Shown: positions 39,866 through 47,414 of the stretch, one piece after another
How positions within the stretch are numbered: position 1 is the stretch's first letter
Layout of the letters: the number at the start of each line of letters is the position of its first letter
Source: a virus
Direction: 5' to 3' (one strand)
Virus record (IMG/VR): IMGVR_UViG_3300042555_000963
Location: 1-54,900 of that record
DNA length: 54,900 bases
Position numbers and translations under genes: made by a program
Notes under the pieces: model-generated
The model's database searches: none
The model's input: only the letters and a program-made list of their open reading frames with translations
Told to the model about the DNA's origin: nothing

Positions 39866-40105
39866 ATGAAAGAAATTAAACTCATCATTGTAACCGCTGT
39901 TATCACAACTGGTCTTTTTCTGTGTGTTACTGCAGACAATAAACCACGTCCAGCAAAAATAGTAATACCACAACCAGACTCTTCATCCTGCTTTGAATAC
40001 CAAGTAATTATCCAGAGATATGATCATACACTGTATATCCTGGAACAAAGAAACCCGGCAGCTGCCAGGGAGTTTGATGAAATCTTTCACCACGAAACAG
40101 AATAA
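39866..40105 (+). CDS. Small exported or membrane-anchored protein
   Basis: This is a 79-residue protein with a hydrophobic N-terminal segment (KLIIVTAVITTGLFLCVTAD) that could be a signal anchor. A short soluble part with two coiled-coil-like helices follows. This arrangement (TM, Pro-rich linker, helix) resembles small Rz/spanin-like or envelope proteins, but no lysis gene is nearby. It lies 10 nt after the previous gene. Confidence 0.55.
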   Translation: MKEIKLIIVTAVITTGLFLCVTADNKPRPAKIVIPQPDSSSCFEYQVIIQRYDHTLYILEQRNPAAAREFDEIFHHETE

Positions 40106-40109
40106 CACC

Positions 40110-40394
40110 ATGAGCAATACCACCCTGCTATTATGTTCTTGCAGCAGTGCAGAACACCAACTTATTATTCATGCAGACAACGATCCATTATATGGACCGG
40201 AAGCCTACGTACGCGTGCATCTTATTAGACGCTCGTTTTGGTACAGACTTAAATATGCCCTGAAATATGTTCTAGGGTATAAAAGCAGATTCGGAGCCTG
40301 GGATGAAATCATTCTGGACCCACATCATGCAGCACACTTACAAAAACTTGTTGATCATTTATCCTCTAACGACACAGAAAGAATAACAGTTTAA
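40110..40394 (+). CDS. Hypothetical protein
   Basis: Start ATG 40110 (MSNTTLLLCSCSSAEHQLII, 94 residues), 4 nt after the previous stop. Beta-rich N-terminal half, basic middle (RRSFWYRLKYALKYVLGYKS), His-rich end (LDPHHAAHLQKLVDHL). No recognised domain; Cys8 and Cys10 plus the His could bind metal, which is only a guess. Confidence 0.55.
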   Translation: MSNTTLLLCSCSSAEHQLIIHADNDPLYGPEAYVRVHLIRRSFWYRLKYALKYVLGYKSRFGAWDEIILDPHHAAHLQKLVDHLSSNDTERITV

Positions 40395-40404
40395 ACTTTA
40401 AACA

Positions 40405-40944
40405 ATGACTGAAGCGTACATCACCATGCGTGATAACTATATCGAGCTGGTAAAAAAACTAATTCTTAGTAACGGAGGTCTTAACCCACACATCACAGTG
40501 CTTGGTAAACACAAAGAAGACAGTGCAGAAGCTGTGGTGTATGTAGAAATTCCTGCTAAGTATATGAATACAGAAGCAGGTAAGGAACTCTTTATAGAAA
40601 AAATGATACCTGACATTGCCAAAGATGTTAAAGCAAAGTTTGATATCGGTGCAGTGGCATGGGCATCAGAAGCATGGCTGCGTGTAGCAGATGCAAATAA
40701 TCCTGATGCAATCAAAGACTGGAAAGCTCTTCCTGTACAAAAGGAAGTGCTTATCATGACCCTGGAGTCTGCTGATGAGAATACAACCACTGTGTTTGAA
40801 ATCAAACGCAAGGGTAAACAGGTAAATGAAGACGGTAACCTGGTCGATCATATTGAGCTGGTAGAGCTGCCTGAATTCAAGGAAGGAAAAACTGCAGAAG
40901 GCAGATTTACCGGCTTATATAAAAAGTTTATCAATAACCCTTAA
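40405..40944 (+). CDS. Hypothetical protein
   Basis: This is a 179-residue alpha/beta protein (MTEAYITMRDNYIELVKKLI). Segments AEAVVYVEIPAKYMNT, KEVLIMTLESADENTTTVFE and DHIELVELPEFKEG are regular strands. It directly precedes the excisionase-like gene and may belong to the integration module or be an accessory protein. No family recognised. Confidence 0.6.
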   Translation: MTEAYITMRDNYIELVKKLILSNGGLNPHITVLGKHKEDSAEAVVYVEIPAKYMNTEAGKELFIEKMIPDIAKDVKAKFDIGAVAWASEAWLRVADANNPDAIKDWKALPVQKEVLIMTLESADENTTTVFEIKRKGKQVNEDGNLVDHIELVELPEFKEGKTAEGRFTGLYKKFINNP

Positions 40945-40948
40945 CTTT

Positions 40949-41197
40949 ATGTCTGAGGTAATTAGTGTACCGCGTAAAGACTGGCTTGAGCTGAAACGAC
41001 TGCTTCGGCAAGCGTCACAACACCAGGTTGAATGGATCACAGAAAAACAGGTGTGTGAACTCTTGGATATAAAAAAGTCAACGCTCATCTCTTACGTCAG
41101 TAAAGGCAGGATAACAATGGATATGTACCGCATCGGTGTAAATGGAGCCAGGTTCTATGATAAAGAGAAAATCATGGGTCAACCTTTCAAAATGTAG
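40949..41197 (+). CDS. Excisionase-like / MerR-type HTH protein
   Basis: This is an 82-residue protein. A charged N-terminal helix leads to EWITEKQVCELLDIKKSTLISYVSKGRITMDMYRIGVNGARFYDK. This is the HTH_17 fold: helix-turn-helix plus a wing, as in Bacteroidota excisionases. It stands between the recombinase gene and four upstream genes, and its stop codon overlaps the first GTAGCACAA repeat. Probably a recombination directionality factor that bends attP, and possibly regulates int. Confidence 0.72.
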   Translation: MSEVISVPRKDWLELKRLLRQASQHQVEWITEKQVCELLDIKKSTLISYVSKGRITMDMYRIGVNGARFYDKEKIMGQPFKM

Positions 41198-41213
41198 CAC
41201 AACTGTAGTACAA
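41194..41213 (+). repeat. Arm-type repeats, left pair
   Basis: GTAGCACAA (41194) and GTAGTACAA (41205), 11 nt apart, on the left of the putative attP core. These match the three repeats on the right. Confidence 0.6.
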
Positions 41214-41263
41214 ATTTTAATCAAGCCTTGTAACACTATGATATAGAGTTGTTTATAAAAAAC

Positions 41264-41286
41264 ATTCGAGTCCCGTCCGGTCCGCA
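41264..41286 (+). other. Putative attP core (tRNA 3'-end sequence)
   Basis: The sequence ATTCGAGTCCCGTCCGGTCC plus GCA reads as the T-loop (TTCGAGT), 3' T-stem (CCCGT) and 3' acceptor strand (CCGGTCC) of a tRNA whose 5' part is absent. It lies 160 nt before the tyrosine recombinase and next to the excisionase gene. Phages that integrate in tRNA genes carry such a 3' fragment in attP. The host tRNA would have acceptor GGACCGG. Confidence 0.68.
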
Positions 41287-41320
41287 GAAAGGCCCTTCAG
41301 AAATGAGGGGCCTTTGATTT
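41287..41320 (+). terminator. Intrinsic terminator beside attP
   Basis: AAAGGCCC / GGGCCTTT 8-bp stem, then GATTTTC. It sits directly after the tRNA fragment, where it would also end a restored host tRNA transcript. Confidence 0.7.
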
Positions 41321-41374
41321 TCAAGCAGTTACGTTTGCATATCATGGTAAAAAATGGATTATTCTGAGCGTACT

Positions 41375-41406
41375 GTAGCACAATAGTAGCACAAAGTGTA
41401 GCACAA
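41375..41406 (+). repeat. Arm-type repeats, right triplet
   Basis: Three copies of GTAGCACAA at 41375, 41386 and 41398, spaced 11 and 12 nt, so on one DNA face. Likely recombinase arm sites; they may also control int transcription. Confidence 0.65.
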
Positions 41407-41424
41407 TTTTCATACATTAGCTCT

Positions 41425-42537
41425 ATGGCATACAGTATCACTCCTATTTTACACCAGTATAAAGACAGCAAAGGACTACAGGCCCTGATGATCCGGGTTA
41501 TCTACAATCGTCAATATGCTTACACGCCCGTGCATGTAAAGTTATCAGCTGACCAGTTGCAAGATAACCTGGTAGTCAATCACCCACACAAAACCAAGAT
41601 CAACGCCATGCTGCGTGCCAAGATCTCGGAGCTGGAAGGTGAAATCCTGGACCTGATGAAACAATCTCACGTTTCCCTGGAAGATCTAAAACGTGCAGCC
41701 GGTAATCAAAAGACCGTGAAAGACAAGTTCACCACCTTTATGGAAGAGTACATCTCAGAAGTGAAGGGCGGTAAGAAAGCAGACGCAACCATACAGGTAT
41801 ATCAATCTTTGGTGGATGAACTCATAGAGTATGATCCACATCTGTACTTCCATAAAATAAACATCACCTGGCTTAATAGATTTGAACAACACCAACGCAA
41901 ACTATGGGAGATTAATACAGTACACAAGAAGATGAAGAATGTCAAAGGCATGCTACGCAGAGCTTGTGAAAAAGGACTCATCAAAAACGACAAGTTCGAA
42001 GCTTACAAGGTACCAACCTATGAGCAACCCATTCCGGCTTACCTGGAAGAAACAGAAATAGCACAATTCAAAACCGTCTGTGACAGTATCCAGCGGCCTA
42101 TGATGAAAGTAAGTGGCTACTATTTCTTGCTTTCCTGTTATGCCGGTTACCGCATTAGTGACTTTAAAAAGTTTAACTACGGCACCATGGTCTCTAACAA
42201 CAAGATCTTGTTGAAGACCAAAAAGAACAAACGCATCATCTCTATGCCCATCCACACCCGGCTGGCAGAGGTGCTTGACTTTTGTAAACAAACCCCGTTT
42301 TCCATATCTGAACAAAATGCAAGAGAATATGTAAAAGACATAGCCAAACTGGCTGGTGTAGACCGCAAAATCAAGGTTCACACAGCCCGTCATTCTTTTG
42401 CTATGTTATTGATGGACAATGGGTTCGACTTGGAAGAAGTAGCAGAGCTTCTGGGCGTAACAATGAAAACAGCCGCCATCTATGCCCGCATCTCCAACAA
42501 ACGTCTGGAGAAGAAAGTTTTAGACAGGTTAGGTTAA
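41425..42537 (+). CDS. int: Tyrosine recombinase (phage integrase)
   Basis: This is a 370-residue protein. Residues 1-100 form an arm-binding region, 100-190 a SAM-like core-binding domain (KFTTFMEEYISEV), and 205-370 the catalytic domain. Catalytic residues: R243 (CYAGYRISDF), Lys in LLKTKKNK (~264-266), H319 and R322 (HTARHSFAM), and nucleophile Y353 (AAIYARIS). The usual second His is replaced (LLGVT). The architecture is of Bacteroidota integrases. It would join attP to a host tRNA gene. Confidence 0.9.
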   Translation: MAYSITPILHQYKDSKGLQALMIRVIYNRQYAYTPVHVKLSADQLQDNLVVNHPHKTKINAMLRAKISELEGEILDLMKQSHVSLEDLKRAAGNQKTVKDKFTTFMEEYISEVKGGKKADATIQVYQSLVDELIEYDPHLYFHKINITWLNRFEQHQRKLWEINTVHKKMKNVKGMLRRACEKGLIKNDKFEAYKVPTYEQPIPAYLEETEIAQFKTVCDSIQRPMMKVSGYYFLLSCYAGYRISDFKKFNYGTMVSNNKILLKTKKNKRIISMPIHTRLAEVLDFCKQTPFSISEQNAREYVKDIAKLAGVDRKIKVHTARHSFAMLLMDNGFDLEEVAELLGVTMKTAAIYARISNKRLEKKVLDRLG

Positions 42538-42601
42538 ATTTGCTTAAAATCCGGTCTATCCTATAGAAATGTATTACATTGTACAACAAAATCTATAGTC
42601 A

Positions 42602-42955
42602 ATGGCTAACAAGCGTCTATCCCTACAGGATACAGAACAAATGAAGAATATGGTAATGAAAGGTGTGGCACCTGAAGATATTGCCAATCATTTCAATATT
42701 GCTATATCTTCTGTACACAACTATAAGAAAAGATTTAAACAACAAGGAGTTAAGTTCCCTGACATAAGAGGTAGAAGACCTTCAGGATCTGTTGAGATTC
42801 AGTCTACACAAAATGTAAACAATCCGTCAACGGAAAACTACATATCGTCAGACAGTAACACAATGAACTTTGTGGTGAATGGCGTGAGTGTACACGTTTC
42901 TGCTAAGGCAAAAAACGTGAACATTTCTAAAGACACCATAGAAATCAACTTCTAG
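42602..42955 (+). CDS. HTH regulator
   Basis: This is a 117-residue protein. An N-terminal resolvase-like HTH (LQDTEQMKNMVMKGVAPEDI, then ANHFNIAISSVHNYKKRFKQ) is followed by a basic linker (DIRGRRPSGS) and a Ser/Asn-rich beta-like C-terminus (NFVVNGVSVHVSAKAKNVNI). It lies 64 nt after int and ends in a terminator. It may regulate the integration module or lysogeny. No family name is claimed for the C-terminus. Confidence 0.68.
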   Translation: MANKRLSLQDTEQMKNMVMKGVAPEDIANHFNIAISSVHNYKKRFKQQGVKFPDIRGRRPSGSVEIQSTQNVNNPSTENYISSDSNTMNFVVNGVSVHVSAKAKNVNISKDTIEINF

Positions 42956-42976
42956 ACATACCAATTATTTTTTAAC

Positions 42977-43008
42977 CAGGGACCTCAGCAGGGTCCCTTT
43001 TTTATTTT
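42977..43008 (+). terminator. Intrinsic terminator
   Basis: AGGGACC-TCAGCAG-GGTCCCT followed by TTTTTATTTTT. Confidence 0.85.
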
Positions 43009-43013
43009 TACAT

Positions 43014-43193
43014 ATGAGTACGTGGATCAAAAAACTTATTACTTCAAGCCAGGTAAAAGAACTGAAGAAAGAGAATGAAGAGCTGAAAGCCAAACTGGAC
43101 GAGCGCCAGGAAGCTATCAACAAGACCAATGCTTATTATAAGAAAAAGCTGCACGAAATGCAGCGCAGGAAAGCAGGTGTACAGCCGTTATAG
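43014..43193 (+). CDS. Small coiled-coil protein (59 residues)
   Basis: MSTWIKKLITSSQVKELKKE leads into a heptad-patterned helix (ENEELKAKLDERQEAINKTN) and a basic end (HEMQRRKAGVQPL). It lies directly after a terminator, with ACATATG upstream. The regular coiled coil without competing frames supports it as real. Probably an oligomeric accessory protein. Confidence 0.6.
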   Translation: MSTWIKKLITSSQVKELKKENEELKAKLDERQEAINKTNAYYKKKLHEMQRRKAGVQPL

Positions 43194-43223
43194 CCCTATT
43201 ATACGGACTATCGGTCTGGAGAT

Positions 43224-43254
43224 TTTGTATAACTCATTGTAGATCTTATTTTTA
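43224..43254 (+). promoter_or_regulatory. Bacteroidota-type promoter
   Basis: TTTG, 19 nt, TATTTTTA (TAnnTTTG-like), 22 nt before the ATG at 43276. TTGTAGATC lies inside the spacer. Confidence 0.65.
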
Positions 43255-43275
43255 TAGGATAAGCCCTACAATCCT

Positions 43276-43533
43276 ATGCTATACCAATTACCTACCGGTA
43301 AGGTTATAGAAATCAGTACGGAGCAGTATTTGGAAATGAGTGACGAAGAACTGGAATACCTCATAGCTTACAACTATGGAGAAGTGATGGAAGATCCCTG
43401 GTTTGGATCGGTCCTGAGCAAAAGAGACAGTTCAGCCCCCGACAAGCCTGATACCTATGAAGACCTGATTGACATACCTGAAGAAGACAAATTAACTGAT
43501 CTGGACATCGATCCCTCTTTAACAGAGGAATAA
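43276..43533 (+). CDS. Small acidic protein
   Basis: This 85-residue protein starts MLYQLPTGKVIEISTEQYLE and becomes very acidic (PDTYEDLIDIPEEDKLTDLD). Start in AATCCTATG context under a host-type promoter, with a terminator after it, so a one-gene unit. Similar short acidic proteins with this opening are, as I recall, widespread in Bacteroidota phages. Function unknown; charge would allow DNA mimicry or binding to a basic partner. Confidence 0.65.
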   Translation: MLYQLPTGKVIEISTEQYLEMSDEELEYLIAYNYGEVMEDPWFGSVLSKRDSSAPDKPDTYEDLIDIPEEDKLTDLDIDPSLTEE

Positions 43534-43550
43534 GTGTCTTTAAACCTTTT

Positions 43551-43587
43551 GCCCTGGTTACTACCAAGTAACTGGGGCTTTTTTATT
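43551..43587 (+). terminator. Intrinsic terminator
   Basis: GCCC-TG-GTTACT / AGTAAC-T-GGGGC stem, then TTTTTTATTT. Confidence 0.85.
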
Positions 43588-43612
43588 TCCTAAACCCCAA
43601 ATCACACAAAAG

Positions 43613-44086
43613 ATGACTAACAAAGTAAAAGTCACCGCAGATGCTAATGGCAGCATCATTGGAGTATCTCAGAACAACCCTGAGTACGGCTATGTCCGTG
43701 TTGAGCAAACCGTTACGCAAATTGATCAAAGAGGCTGGTTAAAAAACACCAGACGTTCTACCCTGATCAAAGGCTTAGTGGAAGATTTAGCCAACGCTGG
43801 CTTTAAAGCCGGTACAGAATTACCCGGCAAGATCGTGGTAGTTGAATCATTAACTCCTTTCAACCAAGAGAACCCTGAAAGAGATCTGAAGATCGCAGGA
43901 GACAGCGGTATAGTATGCCGTATTGAAGACCAGCCTATCTACCGCCAAACGTTCTACACACCGGACGTAAACGCCAATGACGAGTTGATCATGCACACCA
44001 ACACTGATGAGATCCGCGAAGTAATGGAAGCTACCCGTGCTTTAAACAGCATGCGTGCCAACACCGTTGCCGAGCCGGCATTATAA
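43613..44086 (+). CDS. Hypothetical protein, possible nucleic-acid binding
   Basis: This is a 157-residue beta-rich protein (MTNKVKVTADANGSIIGVSQ). It contains VRVEQTVTQIDQRGWLKNTRRS, ELPGKIVVVESLTPFNQE and EDQPIYRQTFYTPD. The beta pattern with basic loops and acidic-polar C-tail recalls single-strand-binding-type proteins of phages, but no motif secures this. It is a one-gene unit with a terminator downstream. Confidence 0.6.
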   Translation: MTNKVKVTADANGSIIGVSQNNPEYGYVRVEQTVTQIDQRGWLKNTRRSTLIKGLVEDLANAGFKAGTELPGKIVVVESLTPFNQENPERDLKIAGDSGIVCRIEDQPIYRQTFYTPDVNANDELIMHTNTDEIREVMEATRALNSMRANTVAEPAL

Positions 44087-44108
44087 TTAGTGCCTTATAG
44101 AGTTATTT

Positions 44109-44145
44109 AAGACCCCTGTCTCCAAGATGGGGGTCTTTTTTTTTG
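44109..44145 (+). terminator. Intrinsic terminator
   Basis: AAGACCCC / GGGGTCTT 8-bp stem with a 13-nt loop, then a run of eight or more T. Confidence 0.9.
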
Positions 44146-44153
44146 TAGACTTT

Positions 44154-44185
44154 CTTGGAGAGCTTGTACAAGTTCTCTAACTTCA
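44154..44185 (+). promoter_or_regulatory. Bacteroidota-type promoter
   Basis: CTTG, 20 nt, TAACTTCA. The core AGTTCTCTAACTTC is identical to that at 36718. CTGTAGAAC lies just downstream, before the ATG at 44205. Confidence 0.68.
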
Positions 44186-44204
44186 CCATTTAAACTGTAG
44201 AACA

Positions 44205-44726
44205 ATGCGTTTTAATCCACACAAAACGGTATGTGCGTCTGCCAAGGGTATTATTATATCCTTTAGAGATGCAAACAAGCACAGGTTCATGCCTTATGAG
44301 AACCCTGTGGTTGAAGAGATCCAACAAACTGGTACTACAAAATACCAGCCCCTGGAAGCTCCGGCTTTCAACAAAATACAGCAGAAGCTATACGCTGAAA
44401 CTGTATACGGACTCAGTTTTTATTCAAAGCAGGACGTAGAAGCTATGTCCCGTTCCAAGAAGTTACGTGTACTGGCCAAGTATGCCAAAGCACAGCGTAT
44501 TCTAAGCAGATGGAAGCAGGAAATCGTACACGCCCGTGTAGATGCTTTTCTACTTACATTCTTTCCCCATTCCCCTATTACAAAAACCCTGGTTGATACA
44601 AAAGGATACAACCGAGAAGCCAAAGACCAGCAATCATTTAAAGAGCTGGGTCTGACGCAAAGCGATGTAGCCAATAAACTTATAGAAGTCAACCTTCTAC
44701 CTAAGAATTTTTATCAGCTATTATAA
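44205..44726 (+). CDS. Hypothetical basic protein
   Basis: This is a 173-residue basic protein (MRFNPHKTVCASAKGIIISF) with a helical middle (SKKLRVLAKYAKAQRILSRW) and an end helix (LGLTQSDVANKLIEVNLLPK). Driven by the promoter at 44154 and first of a long co-directional run (44.2-48.9 kb). Nucleic-acid binding is plausible by charge; no family recognised. Confidence 0.6.
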   Translation: MRFNPHKTVCASAKGIIISFRDANKHRFMPYENPVVEEIQQTGTTKYQPLEAPAFNKIQQKLYAETVYGLSFYSKQDVEAMSRSKKLRVLAKYAKAQRILSRWKQEIVHARVDAFLLTFFPHSPITKTLVDTKGYNREAKDQQSFKELGLTQSDVANKLIEVNLLPKNFYQLL

Positions 44727-44735
44727 CAACCATCA

Positions 44736-44939
44736 ATGGAAACAATATTCGTAGTAAACGGCACTGTTGAACTGGTCCTGGTACCACAAAACGAGATGGA
44801 CAGGATTCTCCTGGACAAACTTGTATCAAACGGTCCCTTGGACGTTACAACAATCTCCCAACCGGTAGGTGTTCTCACCAAGCCGGTAAAGGACGGTGTC
44901 ATCATTAAAGTGAAGAACCATGATCCAAACAAAACTTAA
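44736..44939 (+). CDS. Small hypothetical protein
   Basis: This is a 67-residue protein (METIFVVNGTVELVLVPQNE) with a beta-sandwich-like pattern (VTTISQPVGVLTKPVKDGVI). It lies 9 nt after the previous gene and overlaps the HNH gene by 20 nt. Function unknown. Confidence 0.55.
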   Translation: METIFVVNGTVELVLVPQNEMDRILLDKLVSNGPLDVTTISQPVGVLTKPVKDGVIIKVKNHDPNKT

Positions 44940-45318
44940 AGTCTGTGCAGGCTGCAGTGAGCTCAAGCACATCTGGAAGTCGCACGGCAAAGACAAGTAT
45001 TGTAAAGACTGCTGGTACAGTATTGAGAAACCCAAAAGCATTCCGCCTGTATCTACCAAACGAAAGGTAGAGATGGATGAATACTCCAAAAAACGAGAAC
45101 TGTTTCTCATTGCTAATCCAATCTGTCAAGCAAAACTGGTAGGCTGCACAGGTAAAGCCACCGATGTACACCACACTGCTGGTCGTACCGGTGATAACTA
45201 TCTGAAGATCTCTACCTGGCTGGCTGCATGCCGGTCATGTCACAGCTGGATCGAACTAAACCCCACAGAAGCAAAAGAGATGGGCTTTTCCCAATCACGA
45301 TTAAAACAAGAAGAATGA
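44920..45318 (+). CDS. HNH endonuclease-like protein
   Basis: This 132-residue protein has an N-terminal zinc knuckle (C9xxC12 ... C28xxC31). A core follows of CQAKLVGCTGKATDVHHTAG, then RTGDNYL, then LAACRSCHSWIE. The HH, N and CxxCH..IE pattern is typical of HNH nucleases of the phage recombination type (NinG/Rap-like). It may cut branched DNA or act as a nicking endonuclease. It ends with ATGA overlapping the next gene. Confidence 0.7.
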   Translation: MIQTKLKVCAGCSELKHIWKSHGKDKYCKDCWYSIEKPKSIPPVSTKRKVEMDEYSKKRELFLIANPICQAKLVGCTGKATDVHHTAGRTGDNYLKISTWLAACRSCHSWIELNPTEAKEMGFSQSRLKQEE

Positions 45319-45698
45319 GTCATCCATATCACCACGCCATTTCCTCTGCTAAAAAGCACGGAGGCAACTGGCAAGACTACATAAAGATTCACAACTGGTT
45401 TGATGAGACGAAAGCTCATTATCCAGACATGCGGCACCGAGCGCTCAGACATCATGCAGAAGGTATCTTCTGGTGTGAGCAAATCTTCGGAACCGTAATT
45501 ACTAACTCAGACGGTAAGAACATACCGGTGAGATTTATTGGAGAACAACATGTCAAAGAAGACATTGGGTTCATACCAACCATCAAACAGTATCTAGACT
45601 GTATGGGTACAGAAGACTGGATGTATAAGCCAGGCGATGGCCGCAAAATGCTCCAGGAAATACAAGCTGAGAAGCTTGATTACGAACCAAAACTTTAA
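45315..45698 (+). CDS. DUF6915-like hypothetical protein
   Basis: Start ATG 45315 (MSHPYHHAISSAKKHGGNWQ, 127 residues), overlapping the HNH gene stop as ATGA. The sequence IHNWFDETKAHYPDMRHRAL, HAEGIFWCEQIFG and VRFIGEQHVKEDIGFIPT matches the conserved DUF6915 style of phage and bacterial proteins. It has many His that could bind metal. Function of the family is not known to me. The in-frame upstream extension to 45228 is within the HNH gene and unlikely. Confidence 0.65.
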   Translation: MSHPYHHAISSAKKHGGNWQDYIKIHNWFDETKAHYPDMRHRALRHHAEGIFWCEQIFGTVITNSDGKNIPVRFIGEQHVKEDIGFIPTIKQYLDCMGTEDWMYKPGDGRKMLQEIQAEKLDYEPKL

Positions 45699-45705
45699 TA
45701 AAAAC

Positions 45706-46392
45706 ATGGGACAAAAACTAATAACAAGCCAGCATCTCATTGACTGGTGTGACCAACAGGTTGCTAATGGTATCAAACTGCAATTAGGCTGGGATGGCGG
45801 AAATGACTCCGGCTGGGTCTATATCTTAAAAGACGGTGTGCAGGTAGAGTATAATGAAATGAGCCAGGAAGAAACAACACTTACTGATATTATGAACAAT
45901 GAACTTTCTTATGGTTCCTGGGCAGGTGAATTCAGTGCCAACGGTGAAGCAGACTACGATCCTGAAACAAAATCGTTTACTGGTACAGACAGCTGCGGTA
46001 GTGATGATACAGATTTTTGTAGTTGCAAAATAGACATTGTTATACCCAAGTCACTGTGGTTTGATTCAGTAGAGTATAATCTGGAAGGTGAAGACCCTTA
46101 TGCAGAGTTTGCATTTGTTATCAAAAACGGGTTTATCACAGAAGCTCATAACGAAATGTCAAAGAAGATTGCTGAACAACTCAGTGAGGCTGTATCAGCT
46201 GAGATAGAAAAGTATGAAAGCAATTCAGAAAACCAGGAGTTCCGCGGTATCTGGCAAGACGAGCAGATTGCCTTTTCCGAATTTGTAGAAGACGGTGATA
46301 ACCTGATATACAGCATCACTGAACTACACATAGGGACTACTGAGGTAGAAGAAAGAGATGTCTGTCTGAAACTTGAATCACTAAACCTTTAA
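45706..46392 (+). CDS. Hypothetical protein
   Basis: Start ATG 45706 (MGQKLITSQHLIDWCDQQVA, 228 residues), 7 nt after the previous stop. It is strongly acidic, with a Cys-rich centre (GTDSCGSDDTDFCSCKIDIV), beta segments and a helical stretch (KKIAEQLSEAVSAEIEKYES). No domain is recognised. Co-directional with its neighbours. Confidence 0.6.
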   Translation: MGQKLITSQHLIDWCDQQVANGIKLQLGWDGGNDSGWVYILKDGVQVEYNEMSQEETTLTDIMNNELSYGSWAGEFSANGEADYDPETKSFTGTDSCGSDDTDFCSCKIDIVIPKSLWFDSVEYNLEGEDPYAEFAFVIKNGFITEAHNEMSKKIAEQLSEAVSAEIEKYESNSENQEFRGIWQDEQIAFSEFVEDGDNLIYSITELHIGTTEVEERDVCLKLESLNL

Positions 46393-46402
46393 CAACACTA
46401 AT

Positions 46403-47137
46403 ATGAGTATTGATTATAGTAAACAAACCTATATCGTCAACGGACAACATGAGTTTTCTCTTACAGATGCTCTTCGTTTATGGAAGACGAAGTATCACGA
46501 GGACTTCCGCGATTTTGTAAAAGAAGTCACTCCACACGAGAGCCTATTTGACTTTCGTGACTTTGTAGAAAGCGTATGGGAAAGCATTGAGCAGGTTACC
46601 GTAGAAGAAGCTTTAAAGCAACCCAATACAGAAACCCGCAGAACCTATTTTGATGCTATTGGTGTCAACAGACTGTTTGCTGAACTCCAGCCTACACTGC
46701 GTAACAAACAAGTCATCAAAAAGAAACGTACACGCTGGGACAACAACAATGATCCATACGAGTATGAATTTGAAGACGTGTATGAACTCTACGAAATAGA
46801 TGGTAAACAGCTCTTTGCTGGAGACCAGTGGGGACGCGATGCAAACCCGGTGTATGCTGTGAGATGCTGGTGCACCACCACAGACAGAGAGTACTGGATC
46901 TATGTGAATACACAAGCAGCTACCGGTCACAGTTGGCTGGGTGCTTATAACACACCAAACTATGATGCCATTCGTGCTATTGCGTGGACCATACGTATTG
47001 ATATATCTCACCCGGAGCGTATTTACCGTCAAGGTGATATTATCATCGTAAAGAAAGGTGAAAAGTCTTCACCGATGATTCCTGCTCAGCATCTTAGCAA
47101 AGAAGACTATCTCAAATTAATGTATTCAGAAACCTAA
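46403..47137 (+). CDS. Hypothetical protein
   Basis: This is a 244-residue acidic protein (MSIDYSKQTYIVNGQHEFSL). Motif-like segment QWGRDANPVYAVRCWCTTTD, then REYWIYVNTQAATGHSWLGA and DAIRAIAWTIRI; aromatic-rich. It resembles long, conserved hypothetical proteins of Bacteroidota mobile elements in style, but I cannot name a family. It lies between the acidic 228-residue gene and an 84-residue gene. Confidence 0.6.
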   Translation: MSIDYSKQTYIVNGQHEFSLTDALRLWKTKYHEDFRDFVKEVTPHESLFDFRDFVESVWESIEQVTVEEALKQPNTETRRTYFDAIGVNRLFAELQPTLRNKQVIKKKRTRWDNNNDPYEYEFEDVYELYEIDGKQLFAGDQWGRDANPVYAVRCWCTTTDREYWIYVNTQAATGHSWLGAYNTPNYDAIRAIAWTIRIDISHPERIYRQGDIIIVKKGEKSSPMIPAQHLSKEDYLKLMYSET

Positions 47138-47148
47138 ATAAAACAATC

Positions 47149-47403
47149 ATGAGTAATCCTAAAAGAACAAAACGCCTGGTCCTCGGAGAAGGTGAAGTAG
47201 TTGGTCACAAGCATGTGCTTGTTAGCGATAGTGATATTGACTATGTAGAAGACCAGCAAGGCATCAATTTTATGTTAAAGAACATGGGCATTCTTACCCA
47301 TGACGAACATGACCGTATGGTGTTTGAACCTGGTGATTATAAATCATATAACCAGGTGGAGTTTAATCCCTTTGACGGAACTGTTAACCGTGTATTTGAT
47401 TAA
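47149..47403 (+). CDS. Small hypothetical protein
   Basis: This 84-residue protein (MSNPKRTKRLVLGEGEVVGH) has a basic start, then beta and acidic segments (VSDSDIDYVEDQQGINFMLK; TVNRVFD). It is 11 nt before the helicase gene and probably co-translated with it. It could be a small helicase partner; only context supports that. Confidence 0.55.
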   Translation: MSNPKRTKRLVLGEGEVVGHKHVLVSDSDIDYVEDQQGINFMLKNMGILTHDEHDRMVFEPGDYKSYNQVEFNPFDGTVNRVFD

Positions 47404-47414
47404 CACACATTGTA

